64,000 nt of DNA from Actinomycetota bacterium. Its GTDB lineage: Bacteria; Actinomycetota; Actinomycetes; Streptosporangiales; Streptosporangiaceae. Where the stretch lies: the NCBI GenBank assembly GCA_003168255.1, contig PMSU01000020.1, forward strand, positions 1 through 64,000, written 5' to 3'. Numbering within the stretch: the first letter of the stretch is position 1; the number at the start of each line of letters is the position of its first letter. The notes beneath the pieces were generated by a model that was given only the letters and a program-made list of their open reading frames with translations, searched no databases and was not told the origin of the DNA. Both the position numbers and the translations under genes were made by a program. This document shows, piece by piece, positions 18,083 to 28,192 of the stretch.

Positions 18083-19381
18083 ATGAGGATCGCCCTCGTC
18101 GCCCAGAACGGCAGCCCGCTTACCCCCACCACAGACCCGAACGCGGATGCCCAGGCCGCGGCGGTGACGTCGCTCGCGCAGACCCTTGCCGGGCTCGGCC
18201 ACCGCACTACCGTCTACGCCCGCAGGGATTCAGCCGGCCTTCCCGGCAGCGCGATCCTCGCCCACGGCGTGACCGTTGAGCATCTGACCGCGGGCCCGCC
18301 TGCTCCGCTGACCGCAGACCAGCTCACGGCTCACATCAAGGAGTTTGGCGACAGGCTGGCCAAGCGCTGGAGCCGGAACCGCCCCGACGTCGCACATGCC
18401 CACTTCTGGACAAGCGGGCTCGCCGCCCTCGCGGCCGCGCGCGGCCTGGAGGTCCGCGTTGTGCAGTCGTTCGGCTCGCTCGGCATCGCGGAGCGCCGGC
18501 ACCGCTTGCCTGGCAGCGGGCCCGCCGCGCGGATCCGCCTGGAGACCTGCATCGGCCGAAGCGCCGAGTCCGTCCTGGCAGGCACCTCAGCCGAGGCGTC
18601 GGACCTTTTCCGCATGGGAGTGCCCAGGGCATCGGTCAAAGTGGTGCCCAGCGGAGTAGACACGGCGAGGTTCTCACCCGACGGACCGGTCGCAGACCGG
18701 ACGCAGCGGCCCCGGCTGCTCGCCGTGACGCCGCTGGCTGAGGGCCAGGGCCTGGATGTCCTGGTACGCATGCTTCCCGGCGTACCAGAGGCCGAACTGG
18801 TAATCGCCGGCGGCCCGCCGCAGCCCAAGCTGCGCAATCAGAAGGTCTACCGAGACCTGATGCGGCTGGCCAGGAGCCTGCAGGTACACCGCCGGCTCGT
18901 CTTCGCGGGCCAGATCCTCCCGCCGGACCTGCCTGCCCTGCTCCGCTCCGCGGATCTGCTGGTGAGCGCCGCGCCATACGACCCGAGCGGCATGATCACG
19001 ATAGCGGCGATGGCATGCGGCATCCCGGTCGCCGTATCTGCCGTGGGCGGCAACCGGGATGCCGTCCTGGACGAGACGACGGGGCTACTCGTCGCACCCG
19101 GCCGACCCGACCTGCTCGCCCGCCGGGTGCGCCGGCTGCTGGCCGCCCCGATGCGGCGAGAGGCGTTCGGGATCGCTGCCGCGGACCGGGCTAGTGCCAG
19201 GTACTCCTGGGACCGCATCGGCCGGGAGACGGTGGCTGCCTACCAGCGTTGCCTGCCGCCCAGCGCCGCGGACGCGGCAGCTATCGCCGCCGATACGGCC
19301 GCTTCCGCCCTGGATATGGCGACTCTCGTTGCCGATCTGCCGCTACAGCCAGTCCAGGCGGCGGAAGCGGCACTGGCCTAA
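18083..19381 (+). CDS. glycosyltransferase family 4-like (GT-B)
   Basis: GVPRASVKVVPSGVDTARFSP; DLLVSAAPYDPSGMITIAAMACGIPVAVSAVGGNRDAVLDETTGLLV. Confidence 0.88.
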   Translation: MRIALVAQNGSPLTPTTDPNADAQAAAVTSLAQTLAGLGHRTTVYARRDSAGLPGSAILAHGVTVEHLTAGPPAPLTADQLTAHIKEFGDRLAKRWSRNRPDVAHAHFWTSGLAALAAARGLEVRVVQSFGSLGIAERRHRLPGSGPAARIRLETCIGRSAESVLAGTSAEASDLFRMGVPRASVKVVPSGVDTARFSPDGPVADRTQRPRLLAVTPLAEGQGLDVLVRMLPGVPEAELVIAGGPPQPKLRNQKVYRDLMRLARSLQVHRRLVFAGQILPPDLPALLRSADLLVSAAPYDPSGMITIAAMACGIPVAVSAVGGNRDAVLDETTGLLVAPGRPDLLARRVRRLLAAPMRREAFGIAAADRASARYSWDRIGRETVAAYQRCLPPSAADAAAIAADTAASALDMATLVADLPLQPVQAAEAALA

Positions 19382-19596
19382 CGGGCCCGGCCGGTCACCG
19401 GCCGCGAAGCTCCTCGCTCGGGTCGGCTCACCACGCTGGAAGAACATCAGGCCAGCGTGGTGAGCAGGTGGCTGAAGCCCTGCGGCGCACGAGCACGGCG
19501 GCGGGCAGAGGTCACGACGGTGACGTCGGTGGCCGCGGTAATCCGCCTGCTGCGTGACTGACGGGTGCCCACCGCCCCGGGGTTACCGCCGCGGGG

Positions 19597-20037
19597 TTAC
19601 TGCCGCGGCAGGCGCACCACGGACAGGAAGAACTCGTCGATCTGCCGGACGGCAGCGATGAACTGATTGACATCGACTGGCTTGGTCACGAAGGCGTTGG
19701 CGTGCAGCTTGTAGCTGCGCAGGATGTCTTCCTCGGACGAGGAGGTAGTCAGGATCACCACCGGCATGTGGGTGAGCTCGGGATCAGCCCTGATCCGCTC
19801 CAGGACCTGCCGCCCGTCGTACTTCGGCAGATTGAGATCGAGCAGGATCAGGTCAATCCGAGGAGCCTCGGTGTGCTTGCCTCGTCGGTAGAGAAAGTCC
19901 AGCGCCTCCTCTCCATCGCGCGCTACGTGGAGCCGGTTGCCGATCCTGTTGTCCTCGAAGGCCTCGCGGGTCATCAGCTCATCGCCGGGGTCATCCTCGA
20001 CGAGCAGGACCTCGATCGGCTGGAGTGGAGGGGTCAT
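19597..20037 (-). CDS. response regulator, single receiver domain (Rcp1-like)
   Basis: EVLLVEDDPGDELMTREAFEDNRIGNRLHVARDGEEALDFLYRRGKH..DLILLDLNLPKYDGRQVLERIR..KPVDVNQF. Confidence 0.93.
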   Translation of the reverse strand: MTPPLQPIEVLLVEDDPGDELMTREAFEDNRIGNRLHVARDGEEALDFLYRRGKHTEAPRIDLILLDLNLPKYDGRQVLERIRADPELTHMPVVILTTSSSEEDILRSYKLHANAFVTKPVDVNQFIAAVRQIDEFFLSVVRLPRQ

Positions 20038-21686
20038 GCGGGGATCCCTTCGGTGCTTGAGGCGCTGGTCCTGGAGATATCGCTGTTCTCCCCGGCCTGA
20101 TCCGGCTTGGCTGGGTCCATCCGGGGCAGGGTGAAGCAGACGCGGGTTCCCTCGGCGTATGCGGCGTCCAAGCTGATCTCGCCGCCGTGATGCTCGACGA
20201 TTCTCTTGCAGAGCGCGAGGCCGATCCCGGTGCCCGGATAGGCGTCGCGACCGTGCAGGCGCTGGAAGATGACGAATACCTTCTCGGCGAACTCGGGGGG
20301 GATCCCGATTCCATTGTCCTCGACGCAGAACTGCCACATCCCGCCGGGCGGCTCCGCGACAGTGACCCGAACGACCGGTGCCCGGTCAGGCGAACGGAAC
20401 TTGATGCCGTTGCCCAGCAGGTTCTGCCAGAGCATGGCCAGGAGCGTAGCGTCGCCCATCACCTCGGGCAGGTGCTCAGGACGCTCGATGACTGCGCCGG
20501 ACTCCTCGACGGCGGTCCCGACCGCGGCGATGGCGACGTCCAGTACCTCGTCGAGTGGTAGCTGAACGCGGACCTCGTTCGCCCGGCCGACGCGCGAGAT
20601 GGTCAGCAGGTCGTTGATCAGGATCTGTAGCCTCTTCGCCCCGTCGACCGCGAAGTCGATGTACTGACGGCCGCGGTCGTCCAGCCGGTCACCGTAGCGT
20701 TTCTCCAGCAGCTGGCAGAACGAGGCGACCTTGCGCAGCGGCTCCTGGAGGTCATGGGAAGCGACATAGGCGAACTGCTCGAGCTCGGCATTGGAGCGCA
20801 GCAGCTCCGCCGCCTGGGCATCGAGATCGGCAGCCTGGCTGGCGGCGATTTCCTGGGCGGAGCGGGAATCGTCCAGGGCCGTGACCAGCTCGCTGCGCAT
20901 CGCCTCGACATCAGCGGCGACCGCCCGCAGATCCGCGGGGCCTGTCGCCTCTATGTGATGGCCGAAGTCGCCCCCCACCACGCGCCTGGAGGCAGCGCGC
21001 AGCCTGTTCAGCGGCCGGACAACGGCGCGGTGCAGCACCAGCGTCAGGGCGGCCGCTGCGAGCAGGAAGGCGGCAAGGATGAGGATGAAGGCCCAGTTAT
21101 TGGCGCTGCGAGTACGGCGTACGCTGGCGCTGTCGCGCGCCGCGGCGGTCGCCAAGTGGACATTCTGCACGGCAAAGAGCGTCCGCAAGTGGTCGAATGA
21201 CTGCTTGCTGCGGTCCAGCAGCGAAAGGTCTTTGCCGTTCAGCGGCCCGCGCCTGGCCAGCGCGATCAACGGAAGGGCATAGGAGCGGCGCCAGGCGTTC
21301 GCCGCCTGCTCGAGGTTGCTGAGGTCAGCCGAAAGCTGCTTGTTACGGCCGATCAGCGACCGCAGCTGGGCTGCCGCGGCAGCCTCGGTGGCGAGCCCGG
21401 CGGTATACGGCTGGAGAAAATCCGGCTTGCCGGTGATTCCGAAGCCGCGGACCCCGGTCTCCTGGTCCAGCAGCGCGCCCTGTAGTCGGTACGCCTGGGC
21501 CTGGGCCGGCAGGATTCCGCCCTGTAGGTCGCTGGACGCCGTGCGACCCTGCGCGAGCAGCTGGGCGATGATCACGGCGGCGGCCACCACCAGGATCGCG
21601 AGTACCGCGAAGACCACCCCGAACCAGCCCAGGACCGTCAGCACTGGAAGCCGGCGCAGGCTAGCGGTTCGCCTGGCCGTGGTCAT
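20034..21686 (-). CDS. CHASE3-HAMP sensor histidine kinase
   Basis: TM-CHASE3-TM N-terminus; HAMP; YVASHDLQEPLRKVASFCQLLEKRYGDRLDDRGRQYIDFAVDGAKRLQ; DNGIGIPPEFAEKVFVIFQRLHGRDAYPGTGIGLALCKRIVEHHGG. Confidence 0.93.
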   Translation of the reverse strand: MTTARRTASLRRLPVLTVLGWFGVVFAVLAILVVAAAVIIAQLLAQGRTASSDLQGGILPAQAQAYRLQGALLDQETGVRGFGITGKPDFLQPYTAGLATEAAAAAQLRSLIGRNKQLSADLSNLEQAANAWRRSYALPLIALARRGPLNGKDLSLLDRSKQSFDHLRTLFAVQNVHLATAAARDSASVRRTRSANNWAFILILAAFLLAAAALTLVLHRAVVRPLNRLRAASRRVVGGDFGHHIEATGPADLRAVAADVEAMRSELVTALDDSRSAQEIAASQAADLDAQAAELLRSNAELEQFAYVASHDLQEPLRKVASFCQLLEKRYGDRLDDRGRQYIDFAVDGAKRLQILINDLLTISRVGRANEVRVQLPLDEVLDVAIAAVGTAVEESGAVIERPEHLPEVMGDATLLAMLWQNLLGNGIKFRSPDRAPVVRVTVAEPPGGMWQFCVEDNGIGIPPEFAEKVFVIFQRLHGRDAYPGTGIGLALCKRIVEHHGGEISLDAAYAEGTRVCFTLPRMDPAKPDQAGENSDISRTSASSTEGIPA

Positions 21687-22978
21687 GGGCCGGCCCGCCA
21701 GCCGAGGTGAACGACGGCGACGTCGTCGGCGAGGCCGCCGTACGGCGCGGTCGCTGCCTCGGTCCGCTCGATCAGTCGATCGACGAACGCGGCGGGCGGT
21801 AGCGCGGCCAGCTCCCTGGCCATGTTCAGCAGGCCCTCCTCGCCGAGCCGCTCGCTGCCCGGCCCGATGCGTCCCTCGAACAGCCCGTCGGTGAATAGCA
21901 CCAAGCTCGCTCCCGCAGGCAGCGGCATCTCTTCCTCCCGCCAGCCGAAACCAGGAACCAGGCCCAGGGCCGGCCCCACCTCCCCCTCGACCAGCTCGAT
22001 GCCGCCGGCCACCCGCAGCAGCAGGCCAGGGTGGCCAGCCCGCAGGATCCGCACGCTGCGGCGATCTGGTGCGAAAGCAAGGTAGGTGAGGGTGGCGAAC
22101 ACGCGGTCGCCCTCCCGCTCAGCGACGAGCATCTGCTCGAGCAGCTCGATCAGCGCCGGCGCGAGCGTCCCGGCCAGGACAAGCGACCGCCAGGCGACCC
22201 GCAGGCAGACCCCGGTGGCCGCCTCCGCGGGGCCGTGCCCGGCGACGTCGCCGATCACCGCGTGCACCGTCCCGTCGGCGGTCTCGACAACGTCGTAGAA
22301 GTCGCCGCCGAGCAGCGCCTGCGCCCGGCCTGGCCGGTAGCGGGCCACTACCTCGATCATGTCGGTGCGCACCAGTGGAGTAGGCAGCAGCCCGCGTTCC
22401 AGCCGGGCGTTCTCCTCCGCCCGCAGCGCGCTGACCTGAAGGGCAGCGGACGCCTGCTCGACGTGCTTGCGCTGGACCGCATAGCGGATCGCGCGGCTGA
22501 AGACGTCCGGCGCCGCCTGGCCCTTGATCAGGTAGTCCTGCGCTCCGGCCGCGACCGCCGCGAGCCCGGCGTTCTCCTCTGCCAGGCCGGTGAGCACGAC
22601 GACCGGCGCAGCCGGGGCAGCGGCAAGCACCTGGGTAACCGCTTCCAGCCCGTGGGCGTCGGGAAGGTGCAGGTCCAGCAGGATGCAGCCGGGGATGCCG
22701 TCGCGCCGCAGCATCTCGTTCGCCTCGGCGAGCGAGCGCGCCCAGCTGAGAGTCGCGCGGACACCGCTATCAGCAAGTAGCTCTTCGACGAGAACGGCAT
22801 CTCCGGCGTCGTCCTCGACCAGCAGCAGCGTCTCCGGGTCCACGAGCCATGCTGAACGCAGCTGCGCCTGCGACCCCGCGGCCTCCGGCGTTGCGGCCTC
22901 CAGCGGTGCAGCCTCAGGCGGCACGGCCTGCGGCGGTGCGGGAGGTCGCAGGGTCGGGGCGCCGGTGGGAACTGTCAC
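21683..22978 (-). CDS. receiver-SpoIIE (PP2C) fusion response regulator
   Basis: LLLVEDDAGDAVLVEELLADSG..ILLDLHLPDAHGLEAV; GGDFYDVVETADGTVHAVIGDVAGHGPAEAATG; start VTVPTG inferred; 4-bp overlap with HK. Confidence 0.92.
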   Translation of the reverse strand: MTVPTGAPTLRPPAPPQAVPPEAAPLEAATPEAAGSQAQLRSAWLVDPETLLLVEDDAGDAVLVEELLADSGVRATLSWARSLAEANEMLRRDGIPGCILLDLHLPDAHGLEAVTQVLAAAPAAPVVVLTGLAEENAGLAAVAAGAQDYLIKGQAAPDVFSRAIRYAVQRKHVEQASAALQVSALRAEENARLERGLLPTPLVRTDMIEVVARYRPGRAQALLGGDFYDVVETADGTVHAVIGDVAGHGPAEAATGVCLRVAWRSLVLAGTLAPALIELLEQMLVAEREGDRVFATLTYLAFAPDRRSVRILRAGHPGLLLRVAGGIELVEGEVGPALGLVPGFGWREEEMPLPAGASLVLFTDGLFEGRIGPGSERLGEEGLLNMARELAALPPAAFVDRLIERTEAATAPYGGLADDVAVVHLGWRAGP

Positions 22979-23112
22979 GACCGCCTCCTTACCTCGCGCC
23001 CGGCCACAGCCGACTAGCTGATGTATTCCGCGACAATACTTACCACCGGGCTGGCCGCAAGCCCTGGGCTGATTGCGTGGCGTCCGCCTCAGGGGGCGGC
23101 TCGCCCGTCCCG

Positions 23113-23193
23113 CTACCTGCGCAGGAACATGACAACCAGCACGATGATCACGATTGCGCCGGGATGAGTCCGCCGTCTGGGGGTAGGCGTCAT
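23113..23193 (-). CDS. putative 26-aa single-TM micropeptide
   Basis: MTPTPRRRTHPGAIVIIVLVVMFLRR* read from the reverse strand, divergent from CYTH-CHAD gene; no clear RBS. Confidence 0.2.
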   Translation of the reverse strand: MTPTPRRRTHPGAIVIIVLVVMFLRR

Positions 23194-23195
23194 CC

Positions 23196-24719
23196 ATGGT
23201 TACCGAGCACCGCGAGACGGAACGCAAGTACGAGGCCGACTCGACGGTCCTTATGCTGCCGTCGCTGGAAGGTCTGCCGCAGGTCACGTCGGTATCCGAC
23301 GTCCAGGAGGAGACCCTGGAAGCCGAGTACTACGACACCGGCGATCTGCGGCTCATCCGGGCCGGCATCACCCTGCGGCGGCGCAGCGGCGGCGCGGACG
23401 AGGGCTGGCACCTGAAGCTGCCTGCCGGAGATGATTCGCGCCGTGAGCTGTGGCAGCCGCTAGGAACGCCCGGATCCGTGATCCCCGCCGAGCTGGCCGG
23501 CCTGGTCCGCGCTTACAGCAGGGGACAGCCGCTACAGCCGGTTGCGCACATCACTACCGTGCGGCGACGCAGGATCCTGAGGGACGCGGACGGAGTCTCG
23601 CTCGCCGAGGTGGTCGCCGACGACGTCTCGGCGCAAACCCTCGGCCGGTCCACGACGATTTCCGGGTGGCAGGAGGCGGAGATCGAGCTGACCGGCGGGG
23701 ATACAGGCCTGCTGGAGGTGGCAGACAAGCGGCTACGGCGCGGCGGGCTGCGCCGGGCGGGTCACTCGGCAAAGCTGGAACGGGCCCTCGCCGACCGGCT
23801 GCTCCCGGCCGCGCCCCGGGACCGGCTGACCCAGAAATCCACGTCGGCGGAGATAGTGCTCGGCTATCTTCGCGCGCAGTCCGACGCGATGAAGGAGTCC
23901 GATCCGCTGGTCCGGCGCGACGAACCCGGCTCGGTACACCGGATGCGGATCGCCACCCGGCGACTGCGCAGCACGCTTCAGTCCTTCGGCAAGACCCTGC
24001 GAGCCGCGGACACCCGGCACCTCCGCGATGAGCTGCGCTGGCTGGGCGGGGTTCTCGGCGAATCCCGCGATGGCGAGGTTCTCGCCGGGCGCCTGGAGGC
24101 GCGCTTGGAGCAGACGCCGGGGGAACTCGTCATGGGTCCGGTAGCCGCGCGCGTCCAGGTACATTTCGCGCCGCTGCAGGCCGCCGCCCGCCGCGCCGTG
24201 CTCGAAGCCCTGGACTCCGAGCGCTATGTCACGGTGCTCGATGACCTGGACCGCTTGCTGCACGATCCTCCGCTGACCGCGGCGGCCGAGCGGCCAGCCG
24301 CGCAAGAGCTACCGGAGGCGGTTGCCCGTGCCTACCGGCGGGTCCGCCGGCGGATGCGCCGGGCGCGGCGGGCGGCTGCTGGCCGGGACCGCGAGATCGC
24401 ACTGCACGAGACCCGCAAGGCGGCCAAGCGCGCCCGCTATGCCGCGGAGGTGCTACGCCCGGTCGCTGGCTCCCGCGCCCGGCGATTCGGGAAGCACATG
24501 AAGAGCGTCCAGTCGGTGCTCGGCGATCACCAGGATGCGATCATCGCCCGCGGTTGCGTCCGTGACCTTGCCGTGAGCGCTTTCCTGGCGCAGGAGAACT
24601 CGTTCGTCTACGGCCTGCTGTACGAACGCGAGGACGCCGAAGCGCGCCAGCTCCAGGACCGGTCCCTGCGGGTCTGGAAGCACGCGTCCGCTGGCAGGTA
24701 CCTCCGGTGGATGGGATAA
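23196..24719 (+). CDS. CYTH-CHAD domain protein
   Basis: EHRETERKYEAD (CYTH ExExK); CHAD region VHRMRIATRRLRSTLQSFGKTLR..ALHETRKAAKRARYAAEVL. Confidence 0.92.
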   Translation: MVTEHRETERKYEADSTVLMLPSLEGLPQVTSVSDVQEETLEAEYYDTGDLRLIRAGITLRRRSGGADEGWHLKLPAGDDSRRELWQPLGTPGSVIPAELAGLVRAYSRGQPLQPVAHITTVRRRRILRDADGVSLAEVVADDVSAQTLGRSTTISGWQEAEIELTGGDTGLLEVADKRLRRGGLRRAGHSAKLERALADRLLPAAPRDRLTQKSTSAEIVLGYLRAQSDAMKESDPLVRRDEPGSVHRMRIATRRLRSTLQSFGKTLRAADTRHLRDELRWLGGVLGESRDGEVLAGRLEARLEQTPGELVMGPVAARVQVHFAPLQAAARRAVLEALDSERYVTVLDDLDRLLHDPPLTAAAERPAAQELPEAVARAYRRVRRRMRRARRAAAGRDREIALHETRKAAKRARYAAEVLRPVAGSRARRFGKHMKSVQSVLGDHQDAIIARGCVRDLAVSAFLAQENSFVYGLLYEREDAEARQLQDRSLRVWKHASAGRYLRWMG

Positions 24720-24817
24720 ATGTGACCGGGGGTCCTGAGACGCGGCCCGCGACCTCCTTGTCTGTGTCTGGGGTAAGTAGTGGAACCCAGTGAGCTGAAG
24801 TAGCAGCACCGGCCGTG

Positions 24818-24840
24818 GCCTGAGCCGCGCGGGCTCAGGC
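24818..24840. terminator. hairpin between convergent genes
   Basis: GCCTGAGCC-GCGCG-GGCTCAGGC, 9-bp perfect stem overlapping the downstream gene's stop codon. Confidence 0.5.
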
Positions 24841-26220
24841 TAGTTCGGCCGCGAGCTGGCGCAACGGAATTTCATACACCTCGCAGAAGGTCGGGAACGG
24901 GTGCACTACGTCGGCCAGCAACGTGATGGGGACGCGGGTCAAGATCGCCAGGGTGGCTTCTGAGATCCACTCGTCCGCGGCCGGCCCGATGGCGCAGGCG
25001 CCGATGAGGACACCGTGCGCGCGGTCGGCCACCAGGACCAGCTGGCCGGCACTCGCGCCGTCGGTCGATGAGCGGGCCACCTGCGATATGTCGATCGTGG
25101 CCGTTGTTACCTCGATGCCCGCCTCGCGCGCTTGCCGCTCGGTCATGCCGACGCTGGCCAGCGGAGGATCGGTGTAGATCACCCGCGGCATCGCCCGGTA
25201 GTCCGCCGCCCGGCTGCCGCCGAGCAGGTTCTCCGTCACCACCCGCGCCTGGTAGTTCGCACCGTGGGTATATGGCGCTATCGCGGTGACATCACCGGCC
25301 GCCCAGGCGTGCGCCTGACCCTCGATGCGGCAATGGTCATCGACCCGCAGCGCGCCGCTCTCCGCCGTCGTGACGCCGATGGAATGCAGGCCAAGGCCCT
25401 TGGTGGCCGGGGCGCGGCCCGCGGCGAGAATCACCCGGCCCGCCTCGATGGCCGTGCCTCCGGCTAGCAGCGCACGCGCCCCGCCGTCGCCGGTGACCTC
25501 CATCCGTGTCACCTGAGCGCCGAGCCGTACATCGACTCCGTCGCCGCGCAGCACGGCTGCAAGCTCCGCGGCGATGCGGGGGTCCTCATGCCCGGCAAGC
25601 TGGCCGGCCGCCTCCACGAGCGATACCCGTACGCCGAAGCCGGCGTAGGCCTGGGCGAGTTCGGAGCCGACAGCGCCGCCGCCCAGCACGATCACCGATA
25701 CGGGGTACTCCGGAGCTGACAGAGCTTGATCACTTGTCCAGGCCGGTACCGCGTCGAGCCCTTCCACCGGCGGGATAACCGGCGACGATCCCGTTGCCAC
25801 GACCAGATCGCGGTAACCGAACTCTCGCCCTGCTACGTCGATGACGCCGGGGCGGCTGATCCGGCCGGTGCCGCGGACCAGCGTCACGCCGCGCCGTTCG
25901 ATGCTCGCCGCCGCGCCGCTGTCGTCCCCTGCTCCGGAAAGCCGGTCCCGGCGGCGCACCGCCGCCCGGAACGCATCCCGGTCCTCGTCTAGCCCGGGCG
26001 ACACCGACGCCCCGCCCAGATCGGTGAGGTGGCGGGCCTGCACGCGCGCATGCGCGCTGCGCAACATCGCCTTGCTCGGGATACACGCGACGTAAGGGCA
26101 CTCACCACCCACTCGCAGCGCCTCGACGAGCACGACCGAACCGCCTTTGTCGGCTACGCCGCCCGCGATCCATTCACCAGCCGAGCCCGCGCCGAGCACG
26201 GCGACATCGAAAGTCTGCAT
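24835..26220 (-). CDS. dihydrolipoyl dehydrogenase/mercuric reductase-like pyridine nucleotide-disulfide oxidoreductase
   Basis: VAVLGAGSAGEWIAGGVADKGGSVVLVEALRVGGECPYVACIPSKAMLRSA; VIVLGGGAVGSELAQAYAGFGVRVSLVE. Confidence 0.9.
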   Translation of the reverse strand: MQTFDVAVLGAGSAGEWIAGGVADKGGSVVLVEALRVGGECPYVACIPSKAMLRSAHARVQARHLTDLGGASVSPGLDEDRDAFRAAVRRRDRLSGAGDDSGAAASIERRGVTLVRGTGRISRPGVIDVAGREFGYRDLVVATGSSPVIPPVEGLDAVPAWTSDQALSAPEYPVSVIVLGGGAVGSELAQAYAGFGVRVSLVEAAGQLAGHEDPRIAAELAAVLRGDGVDVRLGAQVTRMEVTGDGGARALLAGGTAIEAGRVILAAGRAPATKGLGLHSIGVTTAESGALRVDDHCRIEGQAHAWAAGDVTAIAPYTHGANYQARVVTENLLGGSRAADYRAMPRVIYTDPPLASVGMTERQAREAGIEVTTATIDISQVARSSTDGASAGQLVLVADRAHGVLIGACAIGPAADEWISEATLAILTRVPITLLADVVHPFPTFCEVYEIPLRQLAAELA

Positions 26221-26257
26221 GCGCCGAAGCTAGCCCAGCCCTGTCGGTGCCGGGACG

Positions 26258-26734
26258 TCAACCTGCGAGAGCATCCTTGGCGACCGCGAGACGTTGCTCC
26301 TCGACCGCGGCCAGCTGCTCGTCGGCGCGCTGCTCGAGCTTGCTGAAGTCGAACTCGGCCAGCCGGGAGTCGCTCAATGTGCCCAGCGTCCGCCACAGCG
26401 CATGCTTGCCCTGGATGCCCAGGTAGAGCAGTTCCAGCTCAAACAGCAGGCTCAGCTCCGGACTGCCCGTCATCCGCTCGTCGATCTTGAGCCGGCTGAG
26501 CCGCTCTATCGCCACGGCTCCGGCCTGCTTCAGCGCGCTTGGCTGAGTGCCGACACGTTCCGCGATCTCCTCCAGAGTCCGGCGGTCAACCTCGATCTCA
26601 CGCGCCAGGTCAGCGAAGAACTGGCCCAGCGGGCCGGTGTTGTTCTTCGCACCGCGCCTGGCCATGTCAACGGCGGATACCGACCCAGCCATGTGATCCG
26701 TGAGATAGGCATCTAGTGCCGTGCCTTCTGGCAT
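26258..26734 (-). CDS. conserved hypothetical helical protein
   Basis: Full ORF, helical composition; no recognised domain. Confidence 0.6.
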   Translation of the reverse strand: MPEGTALDAYLTDHMAGSVSAVDMARRGAKNNTGPLGQFFADLAREIEVDRRTLEEIAERVGTQPSALKQAGAVAIERLSRLKIDERMTGSPELSLLFELELLYLGIQGKHALWRTLGTLSDSRLAEFDFSKLEQRADEQLAAVEEQRLAVAKDALAG

Positions 26735-26849
26735 TTACGGCCTCCATTCCAGCCGGGCCACATAGCCTCGGCCTGACGTCGCCTGAGCTGAGAATACTCC
26801 TCACTACCCACGTCACGCGTTTCACGCATGACGCGCGGCGAACGAGTGC

Positions 26850-27863
26850 CTAGTTCGCCTGCGCAGTGTGCGCAGCGGGCACAGTTTCGTGCGGAGCCGG
26901 CGGCGACGGCGGCGTGCCGGCACCGAAGGGGCGGCCGCCGAGTCGTTCCCGGTCGTGCGGGTGCAGCCATCCGGCCAGGTCCGGGCCTACGGGGACGATC
27001 CCGGTGGGGTTAATGCTGCGGTGGACCTGATAGTAGTGGCGTTTGATGTGGTCGAAATCTATGGTGTCGCCGAAGCCCGGAGTTTGGAAAAGGTCCCGGG
27101 CATACGCCCACAATATTGGCATTTCAGCCAATTTCTGCCGGTTACACTTAAAATGTCCGTGATAGACGACGTCGAACCGGACCAGGGTGGTAAATAGCCG
27201 CACGTCGGCCTCCGTGATCGTCTCGCCCACCAGGTAGCGCTGGTGTGCCAGCCGGGCGCAGAGCCAGTCGAGCCGACTGAAGAGGCGACGGTAGGCGGCC
27301 TGGTAAGCATCCTGCGCGGTCGCGAAGCCGCAGCGATACACGCCGTTGTTGACGTCCTTGAACACGAGCCGTGCGACCATGTCGATCTCGTCGCGGTGCT
27401 CCTGCGGGTACAGGTCCGGGGCGCCGTCGCGGTGATGCGCCCGCCACTGCGTGGACAGGTCGAGAGTGATCTGGGCAAAGTCGTTCGTTACGACCTGGCC
27501 GTTCGGAATATCAATGATCGCGGGGACGGTGATGCCCCGCTGGTAGTCAGGGAAGCGGGCGAGGTACGCCTCCTGGAGGCGCTCAATGCCCAGCACCGGA
27601 TCCCGGCCGCCCGGATCAAGATCGAAGGTCCAGCTCCGCTCGTCATGAGTCGGCCCGGCGATGGCCATCGATACCGCGTCCTCCAGGCCGAGCAGGCGGC
27701 GGACGATGATGGCCCGGTTGGCCCACGGGCAGGCCCGGCTGACCGCGAGCCGGTAGCGGCCCGGCTGCACCGGGAAGCCGTCCCTTCCGTCTGCCGTGAT
27801 CCGGGTCGAGATGTACTCCTGGTCGCGGCTGAATTCCCCGCGGGTGCTGCCTCGATCGGACAC
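26850..27863 (-). CDS. glutathione S-transferase family / glutathionyl-hydroquinone reductase-like
   Basis: RYRLAVSRACPWANRAIIVRRLLGLE; TVPAIIDIPNGQVVTNDFAQI; KRHYYQVHRSINPTGIVPVGP. Confidence 0.9.
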   Translation of the reverse strand: MSDRGSTRGEFSRDQEYISTRITADGRDGFPVQPGRYRLAVSRACPWANRAIIVRRLLGLEDAVSMAIAGPTHDERSWTFDLDPGGRDPVLGIERLQEAYLARFPDYQRGITVPAIIDIPNGQVVTNDFAQITLDLSTQWRAHHRDGAPDLYPQEHRDEIDMVARLVFKDVNNGVYRCGFATAQDAYQAAYRRLFSRLDWLCARLAHQRYLVGETITEADVRLFTTLVRFDVVYHGHFKCNRQKLAEMPILWAYARDLFQTPGFGDTIDFDHIKRHYYQVHRSINPTGIVPVGPDLAGWLHPHDRERLGGRPFGAGTPPSPPAPHETVPAAHTAQAN

Positions 27864-28192
27864 GTCGGCATCGCTCCCTTCGAGGGGCAGGATCTCGATC
27901 GTAACGGCCCAGCCTCAGCCGGCAACGGGCAGGCAAACCTGGATGACGCCGCCCGCAACCCGGGTCTGGAGCACCGGCTGCGCAGCGGTGGCGGGCCGTG
28001 CCCGGCCGTGCCCGGCCGGGCTCGCTGGCTTGACGCGTGGCAACTGGGTGATAATTAGGGCCGTCCAGACATCTGAGCGCAAGGCGGGGAGCCTTCGCCC
28101 GCACCCGAACGGTTGGTGAGTATGCAGTCGGTGGCGACAGGTCCCTTCGTTGTCACCACGCTGGCTGCCGGGGCCGGGCCTGGCGGTAACCG

